Under the pieces are notes generated by a model, which worked only from the letters and a program-made list of their open reading frames with translations, made no database searches and was not told where the DNA came from. Position numbers and translations under genes: made by a program. A stretch of DNA of 64,000 bases from Bacteroidales bacterium. GTDB taxonomy: Bacteria; Bacteroidota; Bacteroidia; Bacteroidales; UBA4417. Shown here piece by piece: positions 36,397-45,641 of this stretch. The first letter of the stretch is position 1. Each line of letters opens with the position of its first letter. The DNA is taken from assembly GCA_016707785.1 (NCBI GenBank), contig JADJGZ010000002.1:1-64000 (forward strand). Reading direction: 5' to 3'.

Positions 36397-38141
36397 TTAA
36401 ATCGATACTTTCAGACTTAATTCCTTAAGCTGATCATCAGAAATTCTTGAAGGAGAATCGATCATTACGTCGCGGGCAGCATTGTTTTTAGGGAAGGCGA
36501 TATAATCGCGGATGGATTCGCTCCCACCAAAGAGTGAGCAGAGCCTGTCGAAACCAAAAGCAATTCCCCCGTGTGGAGGAGCCCCGAATTCAAAGGCATT
36601 CATCAGGAATCCAAACTGATCCTGGGCATCTTCTTCACTGAATCCCAATAATTGAAGCATTTTATGTTGAAGGGGTTTATTAAAGATCCTGATTGAACCT
36701 CCACCAACTTCAACACCATTGATCACCATATCGTATGCATTGGCCCGCACTGCACCGGGATCGGTATCCAGTAAAGCAATATCTTCAGGTTTGGGTGATG
36801 TAAAAGGATGATGCATGGCATAGAAACGCTGGCTTTCTTCATCCCATTCAAGAAGTGGGAAATCATAAACCCAAAGAGGTGAGAAGGTTTCAGGATTTCG
36901 GAAGCCAAGGCGGTTGCCCATTTCCAGCCTGAGTTCATTAAGGGCTTTGCGGGTTTTATTGCCTTTTCCTGCTAACACCAGCAAGAGGTCGCCCGGTTTT
37001 GCCCCAAAAGCTTCTGCCCATTTTTTCAGCTCATCGGATGAGTAAAACTTATCCACGGATGATTTCAAGCTCCCATCAGCAGCATATCGAACATAGATAA
37101 GGCCCCGGCACCAATCTGAGGTTTTTTCACAAAGTCAGTAAGCTCATCCAGCTGTTTGCGAGTATATTCAGCACAACCTTCGGCATTAATCCCGACAATG
37201 AGTTCGGCATCGTCGAATACTTTAAAGTCTTTCCCCTTCACCAATCCGGTCAGTTCAACGAATCTCATTCCAAACCTTGTATCAGGCTTATCAGAACCAT
37301 AATATTTCATGGCATCAGCATAGGTCATGCGGGGGAGATTTTCGATCTGAATGCCCTTGACTGTCAAAAAGAGATGCTTTACCAATCCTTCAAAAGTCTG
37401 GAAGATATCTTCCTGGGTTACAAATGACATTTCACAGTCGATTTGTGTGAATTCCGGCTGGCGATCAGCGCGAAGGTCTTCATCGCGGAAGCATTTTACA
37501 ATCTGGAAATAGCGGTCGTAGCCGGCAACCATCAATAATTGCTTGAAGGTTTGCGGGGATTGGGGCAAAGCATAGAATTCACCTGGGTTCACCCTTGAAG
37601 GAACAACATAATCGCGGGCACCTTCCGGGGTACTTTTTATCAGAACAGGAGTCTCTACCTCAATAAAATCAATGGAGTCCATATAATTACGGGTCTGGAA
37701 AGCCATACGGTGACGCAATTCAAGATTTCGCTTAACCGGCCCCCTCCTCAAGTCAAGGTAGCGATACTTCATCCGAAGCTCTTCCCCTCCGTCAGTATTA
37801 TCTTCAATTGTAAAGGGCGGGGTTTTCGATTCGTTGAGGACTTCAAGTTTCCCAACCATGATTTCGATCTCACCCGTAGGCATTTTCAGGTTCTTGTTGC
37901 TACGTTCTGCAACACTTCCTTCAGCGAGTATTACGAATTCTCTTCCAAGTTTGCGGGCAGCTTCACGCAATCCCGAATCTGACTCCATATTGAATACCAA
38001 TTGAGTGATTCCATAACGATCACGTAAATCCACGAAAGTCATTCCCCCAAGGTCGCGTGACCGTTGTACCCAACCACAAAGGGTTACTTTTTCTCCGACA
38101 TTCGCAATGGTTAATTCTCCACAAGTCCTGGAACGTAACAT
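36397..38141 (-). CDS. aspS: Aspartyl-tRNA synthetase, reading frame broken by a one-base deletion
   Basis: Class II aminoacyl-tRNA synthetase that charges tRNA-Asp. The first frame (38141 to a stop at 37065) holds the anticodon-binding OB fold, RYLDLRR, and motif 2 (FRDEDLRADRQPEF). The second frame (about 37097 to 36397) holds the rest, including the GIAFGFDRL motif 3. After PQIGAGAL at about 37098, the first frame runs into an unrelated tail, SMFDMLLMGA, and stops. Reading one base shifted gives YVRYAADGSLKSSVDKF, the expected continuation, so one base is missing near 37096-37098. With it restored the protein would be about 580 residues, the normal size. The gene is essential, so a sequence error is likeliest; a real mutation or frameshifting is possible. 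The start at 38141 is preferred over 38216 because a -7 box lies at 38164-38171. Confidence 0.88.
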
Positions 38142-38163
38142 ATTTGATCGATTTAATGAGGGG

Positions 38164-38171
38164 CAAAGGTA
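38164..38171 (-). promoter_or_regulatory. Bacteroidota-type -7 element for aspS
   Basis: The minus strand reads TACCTTTG, ending 23 bases before the ATG at 38141. It would be inside the gene if the upstream ATG at 38216 were used, so it supports the shorter start. The -33 element is not clear. Confidence 0.45.
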
Positions 38172-38357
38172 GAAAAAAAAAAATGAGCTATCCTTCCTTA
38201 TTGTGTAGGTTTTCAAAACCAGCGATTTGTTCAGAATTCTGTCAATAAATCCTGATCAACCTTTTATTTACAGAGCATTCTAAGGAAAAAGTCGGGTCAA
38301 AAACCGAAAAAACGCTGTTAAAAAGCGTTAAAGCCCTTCAATAAAACCAATAAACCC

Positions 38358-38388
38358 TTGATTTTCACACTAAATTTCACTATTTTTG
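38358..38388 (+). promoter_or_regulatory. Complete Bacteroidota promoter (TTG-N20-TATTTTTG) for queA
   Basis: TTG at 38358-38360, a 20-bp spacer, then TATTTTTG at 38381-38388. The queA ATG follows 33 bases later. Confidence 0.8.
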
Positions 38389-38420
38389 CACCCCATTTTT
38401 GAAAATGCAAGTAACTCCAT

Positions 38421-39476
38421 ATGAAACTTTCACAATTCAGGTATCACTTACCTGCTGAGCTCATAGCAGAGCGGCCTGTCCCTAACAGGGATGAATCAAG
38501 ATTGATGGTTTTAAACCGTCAGGCTCAGACTATTGAACACAAAACCTTTAAAGAACTTCTCGACTACTTTGGAGATGGCGATGTATTTATCCTGAATAAT
38601 ACAAAGGTATTTCCAGCATTATTACTTGGAGAAAAGGAAAAGACCGGTGCTAAAATCACTGTTTTCCTGCTTCGTGAATTGAATAGTGAAGCACGTCTTT
38701 GGGATGTTCTTGTTGATCCGGCCAGAAAAATCAGGATTGGTAATAAGCTATATTTTGGAGATGATGATGCCCTGGTAGCTGAAGTTATTGACAACACCAC
38801 TTCCAGGGGACGCACCCTCCGGTTCCTTTTTGATGGCCCTTATGACGAATTCAAACGCACCATCGAATCTCTTGGAAAAACACCTTTGCCTGAAGAGCTT
38901 CAGCGTATGAGAGATATTGAACCTGAGGATAAGGAACGATATCAAACCATCTATGCAAAGAATGAAGGCGCTGTTGCTGCACCTTCTGCCGGATTGCATT
39001 TCAGCCGTGAATTAATGAAGCGGATGGAACTGCAAGGAGTTTCATTTGCTGAAGTAACTCTCCATGCCGGACTCGGAAATTTTCGCGCCATTGATGTTGA
39101 AGACCTCACGAAGTATAAAATGGACTCTGAAGAACTGATCATCGAAGACCCAACAGCTATCGTTGTCAACAGGGCCAAAGATGCCAGGAAGAGAGTCTGC
39201 GTAGTAGGCACCACTACCATGAAAGCAGTGGAATCATCAGTTGCTATTTCAGGAAATCTGAATCCTTTCAGAGGCTGGAGCAACAAATTCATCTTCCCGC
39301 CATACGATTTCAGCATTGCCAACAGTATGGTGACTAATTTCCACCTGCCACAATCACCTATGATGATGATGGTAGCAGCATTTGCCGGTTATGACCTTTT
39401 AATGAAAGCCTATAAGGAAGCCGTTCAGCATAAGTATCGTTTCTTTACATACGGAGACGCTATGCTTATCATTTGA
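38421..39476 (+). CDS. queA: tRNA preQ1 ribosyltransferase-isomerase QueA
   Basis: A 351-residue enzyme of queuosine synthesis. It transfers the ribosyl part of S-adenosylmethionine to preQ1 in tRNA anticodons, forming epoxyqueuosine. Family marks are LSQFRYHLPAELIAERP at the start, the LNNTKV(F/I)PA block, LGKTPLPEEL, APSAGLHFS, HAGLGNFRAI and the YDFSIANSMVTNFHLPQSP block. The length is typical. It has its own promoter and is followed by a terminator, so it is a single-gene unit. Confidence 0.97.
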   Translation: MKLSQFRYHLPAELIAERPVPNRDESRLMVLNRQAQTIEHKTFKELLDYFGDGDVFILNNTKVFPALLLGEKEKTGAKITVFLLRELNSEARLWDVLVDPARKIRIGNKLYFGDDDALVAEVIDNTTSRGRTLRFLFDGPYDEFKRTIESLGKTPLPEELQRMRDIEPEDKERYQTIYAKNEGAVAAPSAGLHFSRELMKRMELQGVSFAEVTLHAGLGNFRAIDVEDLTKYKMDSEELIIEDPTAIVVNRAKDARKRVCVVGTTTMKAVESSVAISGNLNPFRGWSNKFIFPPYDFSIANSMVTNFHLPQSPMMMMVAAFAGYDLLMKAYKEAVQHKYRFFTYGDAMLII

Positions 39477-39503
39477 TCATTTGTCTTCCAAATAATATCA
39501 AAG

Positions 39504-39541
39504 CCCCGGTCTTTCAAGTGTTGACCGGGGTTTTGCTTTTT
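39504..39541 (+). terminator. Rho-independent terminator after queA
   Basis: Stem CCCCGGTC (39504-39511) with GACCGGGG (39523-39530), an 11-base loop, then TTTTGCTTTTT. It starts 28 bp after the queA stop. Confidence 0.88.
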
Positions 39542-39620
39542 AGCCCGGCCTTACTGTCCTTCAGGGTTTGTATATTCCTTACTTTTACATCCATATAATC
39601 TTAGATCCGGTCCTTAACTT

Positions 39621-39628
39621 TAACTTTG
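39621..39628 (+). promoter_or_regulatory. Bacteroidota-type -7 element for sdaA
   Basis: TAACTTTG lies 30 bases before the ATG at 39659 and overlaps the TTG codon at 39626, which argues against that longer start. No clear -33 TTG. Confidence 0.45.
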
Positions 39629-39658
39629 TATCCTGGTCTTACACTTCCTTATAAAAAT

Positions 39659-40849
39659 ATGGAATCCATCCGAAAAATATATAAGACCGGCCTTGGACCG
39701 TCCAGTAGTCATACAATGGGCCCCCGCCTGGCTGCTGAAATATTCAGGGCTAAGAATGAAATCGCATCCCAGATTCGCATCACACTATATGGAAGCCTTG
39801 CTGCTACCGGGAAAGGTCACCTTACAGATAAAGTACTCCGGGAATCCTTCCCTTCTGATAAGGTAAATATCCTCTGGGAAAAAGATGTTGTTCTTCCCCA
39901 GCACCCCAATGGAATGAAATTCGAAGCTTTTGATAAATCCGGGAAATTATTGGATGACTGGCTCGTTTTTAGTGTTGGAGGTGGCGACATCATGGATGAT
40001 CAAACGAATAACTCTGCCGAAAATATCTATCCCCATTCAAAACTTACGGAGATACTTCATTGGTGCCAGCGAAATGGCAGAACCCTGTGGGAATATGTTG
40101 AGCTTCATGAAGATAGTGCGTTCCAGGAATACCTGAAAGATGCCTGGCATACTATGCAGGCTTCTATTATCAGAGGGCTTGATAATGAAGGTGTTCTTCC
40201 CGGAAGTATCCATTTGCCCCGAAAGGCCTCCTCTTATCATATTAAAGCCAAAAGTTCAGCCGGTACATTACAGAAAAGGGCTTTATTGTTTGCATATGCC
40301 CTGGCTGTTGCTGAAGAAAATGCCGGCGGAGGACAAATTGTAACTGCTCCAACCTGTGGCTCCTGCGGTGTGGTACCCTCCGTTTTATACCATATTCAGA
40401 ACTCTTACCAGTTTTCAGATACTAAAATTATCCGTGCATTAGCTACCGCCGGGCTTATAGGTAACCTTGTCAAGGAAAATGCCTCTATCAGTGGAGCACA
40501 GGTAGGATGCCAGGGAGAGATAGGGACTGCTTGTGCTATGGCTGCAGCAGCTGCAGCTCAGCTATTCGGCGGAACCCCTTCACAAATAGAATATGCCGCA
40601 GAAATGGGCCTGGAACACCACCTTGGACTAACCTGTGATCCGGTTGCCGGGCTTGTTCAAATCCCTTGTATCGAAAGAAATGCCATTGCTGCGGGAAGAG
40701 CTATGGATGCCTCAGCCTATGCCATATTATCCGATGGGCAGCATAGGGTGAGTTTTGATAAAACCTGTATTGCCATGAAAGAAACCGGGCATGACCTTCC
40801 GGATATCTATAAGGAAACTTCTGAGGGGGGACTAGCCCTGCAACTTTAA
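39659..40849 (+). CDS. sdaA: L-serine ammonia-lyase (serine dehydratase)
   Basis: A 396-residue single-chain iron-sulfur L-serine dehydratase, converting serine to pyruvate and ammonia. The beta domain opens with the TGLGPSSSHTMGP block. The alpha domain holds the catalytic/cluster cysteines in TCGSCGVVPS and in CDPVAGLVQIPCIERN, with a third in ACAMAAAAAA. This enzyme uses a 4Fe-4S cluster rather than PLP. It begins a unit with ispD, which starts 13 bp after its stop; the pairing may simply be co-transcription. Confidence 0.95.
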   Translation: MESIRKIYKTGLGPSSSHTMGPRLAAEIFRAKNEIASQIRITLYGSLAATGKGHLTDKVLRESFPSDKVNILWEKDVVLPQHPNGMKFEAFDKSGKLLDDWLVFSVGGGDIMDDQTNNSAENIYPHSKLTEILHWCQRNGRTLWEYVELHEDSAFQEYLKDAWHTMQASIIRGLDNEGVLPGSIHLPRKASSYHIKAKSSAGTLQKRALLFAYALAVAEENAGGGQIVTAPTCGSCGVVPSVLYHIQNSYQFSDTKIIRALATAGLIGNLVKENASISGAQVGCQGEIGTACAMAAAAAAQLFGGTPSQIEYAAEMGLEHHLGLTCDPVAGLVQIPCIERNAIAAGRAMDASAYAILSDGQHRVSFDKTCIAMKETGHDLPDIYKETSEGGLALQL

Positions 40850-40862
40850 TACTGAATCCTCG

Positions 40863-41543
40863 ATGGAAAAATTTGTAATAATTGTTGCCGGTGGGATGGG
40901 AAGTCGAATAGGTACTGACCTCCCGAAACAGTTCCTTCTCCTTGATGGAAAACCAGTATTGATGCATTCCCTGGAAGCCTTTGCAGACTATTGTCCTACG
41001 ATTGAGCAGGTAATTTCCATTCACCCCGCTTTTATTGACAAATGGCACTCTCTGTGTAAAGAATTTTTCTTCAATATCCCTCACAGGGTTGTGCCTGGAG
41101 GTGAAACACGTTTTCATTCTGTCAGAAATGGCTTAAACACTATATCCGGTGATGGCCTGGTCGCTGTTCATGATGCTGCCCGCCCTTTGATTTCCAAGTT
41201 ATTGATCAAAAGACTGTTTGATGAAGCCGAGCAATTTTCCAATGCGATTCCATGTATTCCGGTAAATGAAACTGTTAGGCGAATTCAAAACGGGATGGTA
41301 TCACTGGTAGATAGAACAGAACTACGGTTAATCCAGACTCCGGAGGTCTTTTCTGTTGCCCTGATCCGTAAAGCCTATGAGCAGGAATACCAACCTTCAT
41401 TTACTGATGATGCATCACTTTTGGAAGCAATGGGAATTCAACCACATCTCATTGAAGGAGAATATCAAAACCTAAAAATCACTCTTCCAGGCGATATCCA
41501 AATTGCTGAAATCTACCTGCGGGAACTAAAGCAGCAGGATTGA
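40863..41543 (+). CDS. ispD: 2-C-methyl-D-erythritol 4-phosphate cytidylyltransferase
   Basis: A 226-residue enzyme of the MEP isoprenoid pathway that forms CDP-methylerythritol. The nucleotide-binding signature is VAGGMGSRIGTDLPKQFL; VHDAARPL and the TDDASLLEAMG block are also diagnostic. The length is normal. It is co-directional with sdaA (13-bp gap) and converges with the glycosyltransferase gene 12 bp away. Confidence 0.96.
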   Translation: MEKFVIIVAGGMGSRIGTDLPKQFLLLDGKPVLMHSLEAFADYCPTIEQVISIHPAFIDKWHSLCKEFFFNIPHRVVPGGETRFHSVRNGLNTISGDGLVAVHDAARPLISKLLIKRLFDEAEQFSNAIPCIPVNETVRRIQNGMVSLVDRTELRLIQTPEVFSVALIRKAYEQEYQPSFTDDASLLEAMGIQPHLIEGEYQNLKITLPGDIQIAEIYLRELKQQD

Positions 41544-41555
41544 TGCTCCTTTATC

Positions 41556-42689
41556 TTATGAATTTCTGGTTTGGAGGATTCTGCCTTTCCAGTTGAAAGA
41601 AGCCAGGTTACCAAAAATCCCTATCAAAACTGTATATATAGCATTTACCAACTCAAGCAGAGGTACAAACCATAATAATTTCTTCCGGTTAAAAAATCCC
41701 GTAACCAGCCACAAAGCAGGTAAGTCGATCAGGGTTTTCCCAAGGATACATAACAGGAATGTAAAGATGGCCTGGGAAAAGAAGGGTGCCAGGAGCATGC
41801 TGGAAACGATCGCCAGGTTAATAAAATATACTATAACAGCGGGGATCAGAATAGCCGGGGACTTTATTCCCCTTGTTTTCGAAACCCATCTCAAACGTTG
41901 AGAAATTAATCCTTTTAATGTAGTTTCAGGTGATGTGGACACCATGGCCTGCCGATCCGATAAATAGTTGACCATCTTAGGTCCAAATCGCTTACTGAAA
42001 GCCTGCATCAGGAAAACATCATCACCGGAAGGAAGGTGGTTGTTGCCTTCAAAACCTCCTACTTCCAGGAATGCCTCCCTCCGGTAGGCAAGATTAGCGC
42101 CATTGGCCATCATAGGTTTACCAATGGATACAGCACCTGCCGTTGAAAACTGAAGGCTCATGAATTCCAACTCCTGCATCATTTCAAAGAGATTTTTTCC
42201 TCGTTTAAAATTGACCGGTGAAAGGATCATCTCCGAATGTTTGTTTTCATAAAAGTTAACAATTGTATTTACCCAATATTCCCCTATATGACAATCAGCA
42301 TCAGTAGTTAAAATCAACTCCCCTTTCGCGGCTCTGACACCGGCTTCAATTGCAGCCTTTTTCCCGATACTGTCATTACGCATCAGGGTAAAACCGGCCT
42401 TTGAAAAAAGAATGAAATCTTCTACCTTCCTACCGGTATCATCATCAGAGTGATCATCAACTATGATAATCTCCAAAAGTTGTCGGGGATAAGCAAGCCT
42501 TTCAAGGTCTGAAAGAATATTGTGTATATGATGCTCTTCATTTCTGGCAGCAATAATCACACTTACTTTTGTGACCGGCACATTCCCTTCATTCGGAATT
42601 ATTGGAAGATTTAGCCATCCTATTATGAGCGCTCCAATAAGGACTGCATATAAGCCTATTACAGCTGATAATATTATCAAGACTATCAT
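41556..42689 (-). CDS. Family 2 glycosyltransferase, membrane-bound
   Basis: A 377-residue processive-type GT2. An N-terminal membrane helix (about 1-23) precedes the GT-A domain with VSVIIAARNEE, IIVDDHSDDDT, TTDADC (metal-binding DxD-like), SGDDVFLMQ and QRLRW (QxxRW). Three C-terminal hydrophobic segments follow. It would add sugars from a nucleotide donor at the inner membrane; the product is unknown. The frame is open to 42770, but the ATG at 42689 overlaps the upstream stop by four bases (ATGA), typical of translational coupling, so this start is used. It pairs with the flippase-like protein upstream. Confidence 0.9.
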   Translation of the reverse strand: MIVLIILSAVIGLYAVLIGALIIGWLNLPIIPNEGNVPVTKVSVIIAARNEEHHIHNILSDLERLAYPRQLLEIIIVDDHSDDDTGRKVEDFILFSKAGFTLMRNDSIGKKAAIEAGVRAAKGELILTTDADCHIGEYWVNTIVNFYENKHSEMILSPVNFKRGKNLFEMMQELEFMSLQFSTAGAVSIGKPMMANGANLAYRREAFLEVGGFEGNNHLPSGDDVFLMQAFSKRFGPKMVNYLSDRQAMVSTSPETTLKGLISQRLRWVSKTRGIKSPAILIPAVIVYFINLAIVSSMLLAPFFSQAIFTFLLCILGKTLIDLPALWLVTGFFNRKKLLWFVPLLELVNAIYTVLIGIFGNLASFNWKGRILQTRNS

Positions 42690-43705
42690 TTGCGGAAAAA
42701 CCTGAGTTTGAAAACAAACGGCACACCAGCAATTGCTGGAATTGCCAGGTTTATTACCCATAGCAGACAAGCAGCCATTATAATGGCCAGTGATTCCTTT
42801 TCACCCGGAGCCACCCCTCTTGTTTGCAGGATGTACTCACCTATAAAAAAAAGGCTTACAGAACTCCTGACCCCTATTTCGGAAAGTGCAATAGTAGGTA
42901 TCACAGCTAATGTAATAAATATCACAGGGATGAGAAGAATTGCGGAGGATAAAGGGATAAAGACACCGAAAATAAGCAGCATCAGGTAAAATTGAAGGCT
43001 AAAGACAAAATACCTGAGGAAACTCAAAGAAAGAATCAATATCAGTTCTTTGCGAGATATGGCTTGTAATGCTTGTAAATAAAAGGAAATTCGCTTAAGC
43101 CGAGTCTTAAATTTCGTTTCCAAAAACTTTGTAAATTCCGGTATACTGAGAAAAATAGTAATTAATATAACTACCCCGGAAAGTAATCCGGCCATAATCC
43201 CAACATGTGTCCAGGCAGGAATGAGAACTCCAGCCGGAAGGAAAAGACGATATGTGAATGCTAAGGCAACTGAACCGGCAAGGAGGGTGACCAGCAGCTG
43301 GCTAAAACTTCCAACAAGGGTTAAAAGCACAGCTTGTAATGGATCTCCCTTTTTCAGGATGAATGCTCTCCCAATAAATTCCCCGGTTCGGTTCGGGGTG
43401 AAAATACTGACGGTTACACCAGTGATTACGGATTGAAAAGCTTTGATAAAGCTGATGTTCTCCACCTCTGAAACCAGTCGTTTCCATTTGATTGCCTCAA
43501 TTCCCCAGTTGGCCAGCATTAAAAGCATAACGATTATCAAGCCTTCAAAAAATGCGGAATTAGATCCAAATGATTCAAGGGCCATTCTCAACTCCTGTAT
43601 TTCACCTTTTGCAAAAATCTTCCAGTAAATAAAGCCCAGAGAAAGCAGGACAATAATTAGCCGCAGCAGGATGTTCAGAGTTTTATGTACTTTTGAGGTC
43701 ATCAA
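42686..43705 (-). CDS. LPG synthase/UPF0104-like integral membrane protein
   Basis: A 339-residue membrane protein with seven to eight helices, of the lysylphosphatidylglycerol synthetase TM/UPF0104 (AglD-like) family. The TPNRTGEFIGRAFIL and ALSEIGVRSS segments are the family's conserved loop motifs. It lacks the soluble aminoacyl transferase domain of MprF. Members often sit beside glycosyltransferases and may handle lipid-linked sugars or act in flipping. It overlaps the GT2 gene by four bases, so the two are probably made together. It is divergent from ruvC. Confidence 0.85.
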   Translation of the reverse strand: MMTSKVHKTLNILLRLIIVLLSLGFIYWKIFAKGEIQELRMALESFGSNSAFFEGLIIVMLLMLANWGIEAIKWKRLVSEVENISFIKAFQSVITGVTVSIFTPNRTGEFIGRAFILKKGDPLQAVLLTLVGSFSQLLVTLLAGSVALAFTYRLFLPAGVLIPAWTHVGIMAGLLSGVVILITIFLSIPEFTKFLETKFKTRLKRISFYLQALQAISRKELILILSLSFLRYFVFSLQFYLMLLIFGVFIPLSSAILLIPVIFITLAVIPTIALSEIGVRSSVSLFFIGEYILQTRGVAPGEKESLAIIMAACLLWVINLAIPAIAGVPFVFKLRFFRK

Positions 43706-43753
43706 TGCAAGAAATTCAGAATAGTAATCAACGTAATATTAATACCCATTTTA

Positions 43754-44311
43754 ATGCCTTCAGAAAGAATCATTTTAGGAATTGACCCGGGAACGAATAT
43801 TATGGGATTTGGTTTAATTCTGGATAAAGGTAAGAAAATTGAACTCATTGCATTGGATGTGATCAAACTTGACCATCTGGATTCACATCCTTTAAAGTTG
43901 AAAAGCATCTTTGAAAAAGTGCTGGGGTTGATTGATAATTACCACCCTGATGAAGTTGCTTTTGAAGCTCCCTTTTTCGGGAAGAATGTTCAAAGTATGC
44001 TTAAACTAGGCCGGGCACAAGGAGTAGCAATGGCTGCAGCGCTTTATCGGGATGTTCCGATTTTTGAATATTCACCTAGAAAGGTCAAACAGTCTATTAC
44101 TGGCAGGGGAAATGCATCCAAGGAACAGGTTTCAGCAATGCTTAACCGCTTGTTTGTTATTGCAGAACAGCCGAAGTATTTTGACGCCACAGATGCAGTC
44201 GCTGTTGCCTGTTGTCACTATTTCCAGCGTTCTGTTGGTTCAGAAAGCACAAATTACTCCGGTTGGAGTGCTTTCATCAGTAAAAATCCGGATAAAATTA
44301 TCGGGAAGTAA
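43754..44311 (+). CDS. ruvC: Crossover junction endodeoxyribonuclease RuvC
   Basis: A 185-residue Holliday junction resolvase. The RNase H-like acidic catalytic residues are visible: Asp11 in LGIDPGTN, a Glu in AFEAPFF, and Asp residues in DATDAVAVACCH. GKNVQSMLKLGRAQG and the YSPRKVKQSITGRGNASKEQV block are diagnostic. The ATG at 43754 gives the usual start. An inverted repeat GTAACC/GGTTAC spans the stop codons of ruvC and the convergent arginase-fold gene and may slow read-through. Confidence 0.96.
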   Translation: MPSERIILGIDPGTNIMGFGLILDKGKKIELIALDVIKLDHLDSHPLKLKSIFEKVLGLIDNYHPDEVAFEAPFFGKNVQSMLKLGRAQGVAMAAALYRDVPIFEYSPRKVKQSITGRGNASKEQVSAMLNRLFVIAEQPKYFDATDAVAVACCHYFQRSVGSESTNYSGWSAFISKNPDKIIGK

Positions 44312-44322
44312 CCCTGATCAGG

Positions 44323-45501
44323 TTACATCAACTTCTGATAGGCTTGCCACCAGCGGTCAGGCATTTCATTTTCACATGCGGTTTGATAGTCGGCATAGGC
44401 ACATGGTACCAGGTAGTGATGCCGGTATTTTTCCCTGACACTTTCTGAGCATTTCACTTCCATCCACCAACGATCTGTTTTTTTGCTTCTAAAAAATACA
44501 ATTCCATCTTCCTGGTTGGTCAATTGAACATTATAGCGAATAAAGCCAGCTGGGTCTTTTGAGGGATGATCTTGCTGCCTGTGATAGAACCCATCAATGA
44601 AATACCAGATCATCTGTGCTAAGAGATGAGCCGTTTGACCATTCCTGTCAAATAAAGGATTCATTTCATAAAACCCGATACAGCTCATCTTCTCACTCAT
44701 GCCTGCATAACGGGAGATCTGACAGGCTTCCTCTCCATAGAACCCGTTGGGTGTGGCATTGGCATTAGCAGGAGCATCAGATTGCCTTATAGCAGACATG
44801 TCAAAAGTAAGCATGTCTGCATTGCGGATCAGTGGCTCAATATCAACAATACTAGCCTGTGCAACTCCAAGCCTGCATATGTCGAAAAACAGGTCTTTCA
44901 TGAGGTCAACAGCCCCCTGATCAACCAGGTAAGTCTGGTACCCTATATTGGTAAAATTAAAGAGATAGTTAGGCTTGTGTAAAATAATGTGACTGAGATA
45001 GGATTGAGAATTCAGTTTCCCTTCGGTTTCACCAAGATCAAATAAATTATCAATGGCAGCCAGGTTAATGATATGATTTAACTCCTTGTACGCTTTATAG
45101 GCTGAATAAGTCAGATCTTGTCCCCCACCTATGATAATGGGAATTATTCCTTCTTTTAAGAGGGCCTGAACAACCGTAGTTAATGCAAAAAAAGTGTCTT
45201 CCGGCGAATTGCCTTTCCTGATATTTCCAAGGTCAGCCAGTTTGATGGAGTAATTGCCGGGAAATAATTTATAAAGATATTGACGCACTGCATCTGCGGC
45301 TCTGCTGCAGCCTTCATTATTTACTGCATTCCTGTCATCATTCACTCCAACAATTGCAATATCGATGCCTGAAAGAGACGGGAAATTATGTTCATCAGTA
45401 TAAACTGAGAAAACTTCACCTAGTTTTTTATAGGTAGTACTTGTTATTTCAGTGGGTTCCAGACTGGTAACAGGTTGGAAGTAAATAGCAATATCCTTCA
45501 T
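44323..45501 (-). CDS. Arginase/formimidoylglutamase-fold protein with degenerate metal site
   Basis: A 392-residue protein of the ureohydrolase (arginase, agmatinase, formimidoylglutamase) family by fold and order of motifs, but the manganese ligands are altered. The GGGHS-type motif reads GGGQD (125-129), so the His is replaced. The DAHxD motif reads DNLFD (151-155), lacking His. The SxDxDxxDP-like block reads TFDMSAIRQSDAP, with the second Asp lost. It may bind a different metal, act on another substrate, or be non-catalytic. The fold covers the first 310 residues; a C-terminal extension has a basic/aromatic tail. It is transcribed alone. Confidence 0.8.
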   Translation of the reverse strand: MKDIAIYFQPVTSLEPTEITSTTYKKLGEVFSVYTDEHNFPSLSGIDIAIVGVNDDRNAVNNEGCSRAADAVRQYLYKLFPGNYSIKLADLGNIRKGNSPEDTFFALTTVVQALLKEGIIPIIIGGGQDLTYSAYKAYKELNHIINLAAIDNLFDLGETEGKLNSQSYLSHIILHKPNYLFNFTNIGYQTYLVDQGAVDLMKDLFFDICRLGVAQASIVDIEPLIRNADMLTFDMSAIRQSDAPANANATPNGFYGEEACQISRYAGMSEKMSCIGFYEMNPLFDRNGQTAHLLAQMIWYFIDGFYHRQQDHPSKDPAGFIRYNVQLTNQEDGIVFFRSKKTDRWWMEVKCSESVREKYRHHYLVPCAYADYQTACENEMPDRWWQAYQKLM

Positions 45502-45641
45502 TTTAAATGATTTGGTTCAGAACGAAGAAAGAAAATGTGTTTAAACAAAGAAACAGATTTTATTTGATGAAGCAGATACAATATGAATAAAGACCATCAG
45601 AAAAATTAATGATCCAAAGTAGCATTTCTTATCAGGAAAAA

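Noticed and set aside
37065..37100. Programmed frameshift as the primary explanation for aspS
   Set aside because: There is no slippery heptamer or obvious stimulatory hairpin at the site, and AspRS is not known to be recoded; a missing base is simpler.
44308..44326. Strong terminator between ruvC and the arginase-fold gene
   Set aside because: The stem is only 6 bp, overlaps both stop codons and lacks a T-run.
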